A stretch of 64,000 bases of DNA from Pseudarthrobacter sulfonivorans (GTDB taxonomy: Bacteria > Actinomycetota > Actinomycetes > Actinomycetales > Micrococcaceae), in the NCBI RefSeq assembly GCF_014712225.1, contig NZ_JACXBW010000008.1, forward strand, positions 124,001-188,000, in the 5' to 3' direction. Of this stretch, positions 61,313-64,000 are shown piece by piece. Positions within the stretch are counted from its first letter, which is position 1. The number at the start of each line of letters is the position of its first letter. Made by a program: the position numbers and the translations under genes. The notes under the pieces are model-generated. The model saw nothing but the letters and a program-made list of their open reading frames with translations. It was not told the DNA's origin and did no database searches.

Positions 61313-62512
61313 ATGGCCGCTCACGATTCGTCCGAAACCAGCACCGCCAAGGCGGGCCAGGCTCCGGCGCCCGATGACAACCGGAAACCGGACAGCCCCA
61401 CCGACGTCACCAAGCCGTCCTGGAAATACATCGCCAAAAAGACCCTGCGCGAATTCACGAAGGACCAGTGCCCGGACCTGGCAGCGGCACTGACCTACTA
61501 CTCAGTCCTTTCGATCTTCCCGGCACTCTTGGCGCTCGTGTCCCTCCTCGGGATCTTCGGGGACCCGCAAAAGACCACCTCCGCCCTGCTCGACATCGTC
61601 CAGGGTTTCGCTCCGGGCCAGACCCTGGACACGATCCGCCCGGTGGTCCAGGACCTTGCCAGCTCCTCAGCCGCCGGCCTGACGCTGGTCCTCGGCCTCC
61701 TCACCGCTCTCTGGTCCGCTTCCGGTTACGTCGGAGCCTTCGGCCGGGCCATGAACCGGGTCTACGAAATCGACGAAGGCCGCCCCTTTGTGAAGCTGCG
61801 CGGCACCATGCTCGGCGTGACCATCGTCAATTTGCTGATCGTCGTCATCATCGCGGCGATGCTCGTGCTGAGCGGCCCCGTGGCAGAATCCGTCGGAAGC
61901 CTGATCGGCCTGGGCGGTGCCTTCGTGACCGTCTGGAACATCGCCAAGTGGCCGGTGATGCTGGTGCTGATCATCGTGGCGATCGCCATCCTCTACTACG
62001 CCACCCCGAACGTGAAGCAGCCGAAATTCCGCTGGATGAGCATGGGCTCGGCCATCGCCCTGGTGGTGTTCCTGCTGGCCTCGCTGGCCTTCGGCTTCTA
62101 CGTGGCCAACTTCGGCAGCTACAACAAAACCTACGGCGCAATCGGCGGTGTGATCGTCGCCCTGCTGTGGCTGTGGATCCTGAACATGTCCCTGCTTTTT
62201 GGAGCCGAATTCGACGCCGAGATGGAACGTGGACGGCAGCTCCAGGCCGGTATTGAGGCTGAGGAGACCATCCAGCTGCCGCCGCGGGATACCAAAAAGA
62301 GCGAGAAGCTGCAGAAGCAGGAAGAGGAAGACATCCGGCACGGCCGCGAACTGCGCGAGAGATCCAGCGCGGAGAACGGACAGGACGCGGAAGGCGGAGA
62401 TGGAGGCCAGGACGGACCCGAGGCTCAAGCCGGCGAACGGCATCGCGAGCGGGTCCGTGACAAAGTGCGTGACCGTGCCGCAGGGAAGGACCGGGGGCCC
62501 GAGGATCACTAG
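61313..62512 (+). CDS. YihY/BrkB-family membrane protein
   Basis: 399 residues. An N-terminal cytoplasmic stretch (1-55), six membrane helices of the YihY/virulence-factor-BrkB family (with DLAAALTYYSVLSIFPALLA at the first helix and LWLWILNMSLLFGAEFDAEM near the last), and a long charged C-terminal tail (about 285-399). Despite the old annotation it is not a ribonuclease; the function is unknown and may concern envelope transport. ATG 61313 has GAGAGGA 7 bases upstream. Last gene of the stress cluster on this strand. Confidence 0.9.
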   Translation: MAAHDSSETSTAKAGQAPAPDDNRKPDSPTDVTKPSWKYIAKKTLREFTKDQCPDLAAALTYYSVLSIFPALLALVSLLGIFGDPQKTTSALLDIVQGFAPGQTLDTIRPVVQDLASSSAAGLTLVLGLLTALWSASGYVGAFGRAMNRVYEIDEGRPFVKLRGTMLGVTIVNLLIVVIIAAMLVLSGPVAESVGSLIGLGGAFVTVWNIAKWPVMLVLIIVAIAILYYATPNVKQPKFRWMSMGSAIALVVFLLASLAFGFYVANFGSYNKTYGAIGGVIVALLWLWILNMSLLFGAEFDAEMERGRQLQAGIEAEETIQLPPRDTKKSEKLQKQEEEDIRHGRELRERSSAENGQDAEGGDGGQDGPEAQAGERHRERVRDKVRDRAAGKDRGPEDH

Positions 62513-62773
62513 GTCCGGGGCGCTGAGCTGGGCCGGGTCCAGGCAGGGAGAACCGGGAGGAGCGTGAAAGGCCGGGACTAGGCAGGACCTCCAAGATGGT
62601 AGAAAATTGTGTTGTAGATCCTGTGAGTTTCCCGGCCGGTCATCGGGCCGGGGTGAAACGGGGTCGGCGGCGAGGTGGCCTCTTCTGAGACCGAGGCCAG
62701 TCCCCCCAGTCGTCGTCGGCCCCCCGAATTTTTCCGCGCAGTGTGCCGGTGGACCTATTGCACCTGATCCCGG

Positions 62774-63520
62774 TCAGCCCTTCAGCGCCGCCGCGGGTTC
62801 CCGCGTGAGTGACAGCAGATAGGCGCCGAACCCGTGCGGCGCCCGGGCATCGGTCCGTCCCGAAGTCCGGACCCGGATGGTGTCCGTGGACCACACTGCG
62901 GCACGGTTCTTACGAAGCCGCTCCACCAACGCCCGGTCCTCGTGCGAGCGGAGGCGGGGAAACCCGCCCGCCAGCACGTAGGCGGAAGCCCGTACCCCCA
63001 GGTTGGCGCCATGCACGTGGGCATGGTCCTCTCCCAGCTGGTGCCGGGCGTGCCAGCGCCTCAGGAGCTCGCTCTCCATGCCTTCCGGGTCAGGTTCCAC
63101 CGTTCCGAGGACTGCATCCGCGCCGCGGCCGGCCAGTTCCAACTGGCGCAACAGCCAGTTCTCGGGAACACATGAATCGGCGTCCGTATTTGCCAGCCAG
63201 ACTTCCGGCGAAGCGTACGGGAGGCCCTTTTCGTTGCTTGCCAGCAGCGCAGCGCGGTTGCCTGCGCGCCGGCTCCCCCCGACGCTGCGGAACGTTACCT
63301 GAAAGGAACTGATGCGGCGGTCTACCGCGGCCAGGTGCGATGCGACGGCCGCGGAACCATCCGTACAGCTATCCAGCGCCACGAGGATGGACACGGCGGT
63401 GTTCGGCCGGTGCGCCTGCAGAGCGTCGGCCGCGGTGCGCACGGCACCGAGGGCCCTCGGAAGGAGCTGTTCCTCGTTGTGGACCGGAATCACCACGGCC
63501 ACCTGCCTGATGCGGTCCAC
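62774..63520 (-). CDS. Glycosyltransferase family 2
   Basis: 248 residues. VAVVIPVHNEEQLLPRALGA is the GT2 N-terminal motif; ALDSCTDGSA and NTDADSCVPENWL carry the Asp residues for the nucleotide and metal. The C-terminal part HVHGANLGVRASAYVLAGGF and EDRALVERLRK contain the acceptor-side ED pair. GTG 63520 lies within the stop-start junction with the methyltransferase gene (stop 63522-63524), so the two are coupled. Product acceptor unknown. In relatives this pair sits with a PIG-L deacetylase and an acyl-CoA dehydrogenase. Confidence 0.85.
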   Translation of the reverse strand: MDRIRQVAVVIPVHNEEQLLPRALGAVRTAADALQAHRPNTAVSILVALDSCTDGSAAVASHLAAVDRRISSFQVTFRSVGGSRRAGNRAALLASNEKGLPYASPEVWLANTDADSCVPENWLLRQLELAGRGADAVLGTVEPDPEGMESELLRRWHARHQLGEDHAHVHGANLGVRASAYVLAGGFPRLRSHEDRALVERLRKNRAAVWSTDTIRVRTSGRTDARAPHGFGAYLLSLTREPAAALKG

Positions 63521-63521
63521 G

Positions 63522-64000
63522 TCAGGCCCCCGAATTTCCGGGATCGGTGGGGGACACCAGCGTTTCCAGCACAAAATCGCGTTCCTGGTACAGCCCTGCG
63601 GTGCGCCAGCGCAGCCGGTTCCGGGCCGCGGCGTGGACCGAGTCGCCGTCGAGCTCCCAGCCTGAAATCGGGTGCCGCCAATGGCACAGCAGCAGCGTGC
63701 CGCCCGGGGTCATGGACGACCGGATCCGCTCCAGCAGCTGATCAAGCTCCGACGGCGCAAGGTAATACCCCACCTCGGAGACCACCACCAGGTCGTAGGT
63801 GCCCTCCGGCCACTCCTCCGGCAGGGTCAGCTGCCGGGTGGCGACGCCGGGAAAGGGCGCAAGGCGCTCCGCGGCAAGTTTCAGGGCAGTGCTGCTGGCG
63901 TCAACGGCCAGGAGGCTGGCGCATCTGCCGGCCAGCTCGGCGGTCAGGGTCCCGATTGAGCAGCCGATCTCCAGACCCGTCTCGTACCTTTCCCGAGGCA
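63522..64000 (-). CDS. Class I SAM-dependent methyltransferase, NodS-like (partial)
   Basis: The gene runs off the right edge; the last 159 codons are visible. LEIGCSIGTLTAELAGRC is motif I (SAM binding), LLAVDASSTALKLAAERL motif II, YDLVVVSEVGYYLA motif IV, and TPGGTLLLCHWRHPISGWEL a post-motif. The pattern is of NodS-type N-methyltransferases. It precedes the GT2 gene by one base and shares a transcript with it. An upstream PIG-L deacetylase domain or gene may lie beyond the edge. Confidence 0.85.
   Translation of the reverse strand, partial: PRERYETGLEIGCSIGTLTAELAGRCASLLAVDASSTALKLAAERLAPFPGVATRQLTLPEEWPEGTYDLVVVSEVGYYLAPSELDQLLERIRSSMTPGGTLLLCHWRHPISGWELDGDSVHAAARNRLRWRTAGLYQERDFVLETLVSPTDPGNSGA

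Noticed and set aside
62513..62773. Possible small gene or IS remnant after YihY (ATG 62595, 30 codons)
   Set aside because: Short, Arg/Gly-rich and without a ribosome site. The spacer shows only a 7-base GC hairpin (62631-62652) that may act as a terminator.

Overview
The window looks like chromosome of a high-GC Gram-positive actinobacterium of the Arthrobacter/Pseudarthrobacter group (Micrococcaceae). The grounds are strong GC bias at third codon positions, frequent GTG and TTG starts, many 4-base ATGA overlaps, an actinobacterial hut locus and a stress sigma factor of the SigB/SigF type. This is inferred from gene content; no database was searched. There is no prophage, transposase, integrase or CRISPR array.

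Layout. 1-4.1 kb: an alpha-glucoside ABC importer (permease cut by the edge, and binding lipoprotein) divergent from a GH13 alpha-glucosidase, with a LacI-type operator between them. 4.1-6.4 kb: a tightly overlapping five-gene Asp23/Gls24 envelope-stress operon. 6.6-7.0 kb: tRNA-Phe, tRNA-Asp and tRNA-Glu. 7.2-13.1 kb: PHP-domain protein, DsbA-like protein, EamA transporter, small metallopeptidase, CDF metal exporter, and a secreted NlpC/P60 hydrolase whose signal peptide seems split by a frameshift. 13.2-22.2 kb: ABC exporter with a LolA-like protein, a PEP-synthase-like phosphotransferase with a tandem universal stress protein, a small flavin/NAD-binding protein and a CopC protein. 22.3-26.3 kb: a UvrA-like ATPase and a purine permease.

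26.4-33.5 kb: histidine utilisation (hutG, hutH, hutU and an IclR regulator). Four copies of the palindrome GTCCGG-GATW-CCRGAC, one of them degenerate, lie upstream of hutG, hutU and the regulator, and look like the hut operator. 33.7-43.7 kb: mixed metabolism. It includes DinB and HhH proteins, an oxidoreductase with its XRE regulator, an amino-acid permease, a QorB/HxlR pair, and a LysR-controlled MHS transporter with a 3-hydroxybutyrate dehydrogenase.

43.8-57.3 kb is the most unusual part. It holds a nearly complete ADP-heptose pathway (GmhA, GmhB and two HldE-like kinase/adenylyltransferases) with three GT9 and two further glycosyltransferases, an aldehyde dehydrogenase and an SDR, in a Gram-positive lineage that makes no lipopolysaccharide. 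It is followed at once by a SigB-type sigma factor and a stress-envelope cluster (57.2-62.5 kb). SigB-type promoter sequences (GNNT-N15-GGGTAC) lie upstream of both the heptose-side aldehyde dehydrogenase and the stress cluster, suggesting a stress-induced heptose-containing surface glycan. The window ends with a GT2 glycosyltransferase and a NodS-like methyltransferase.

Many gene-end spacers hold long palindromes or repeat arrays (26330, 27531, 28119, 30628, 32553, 38413, 43732, 49297). At least two of these belong to one recurring family.
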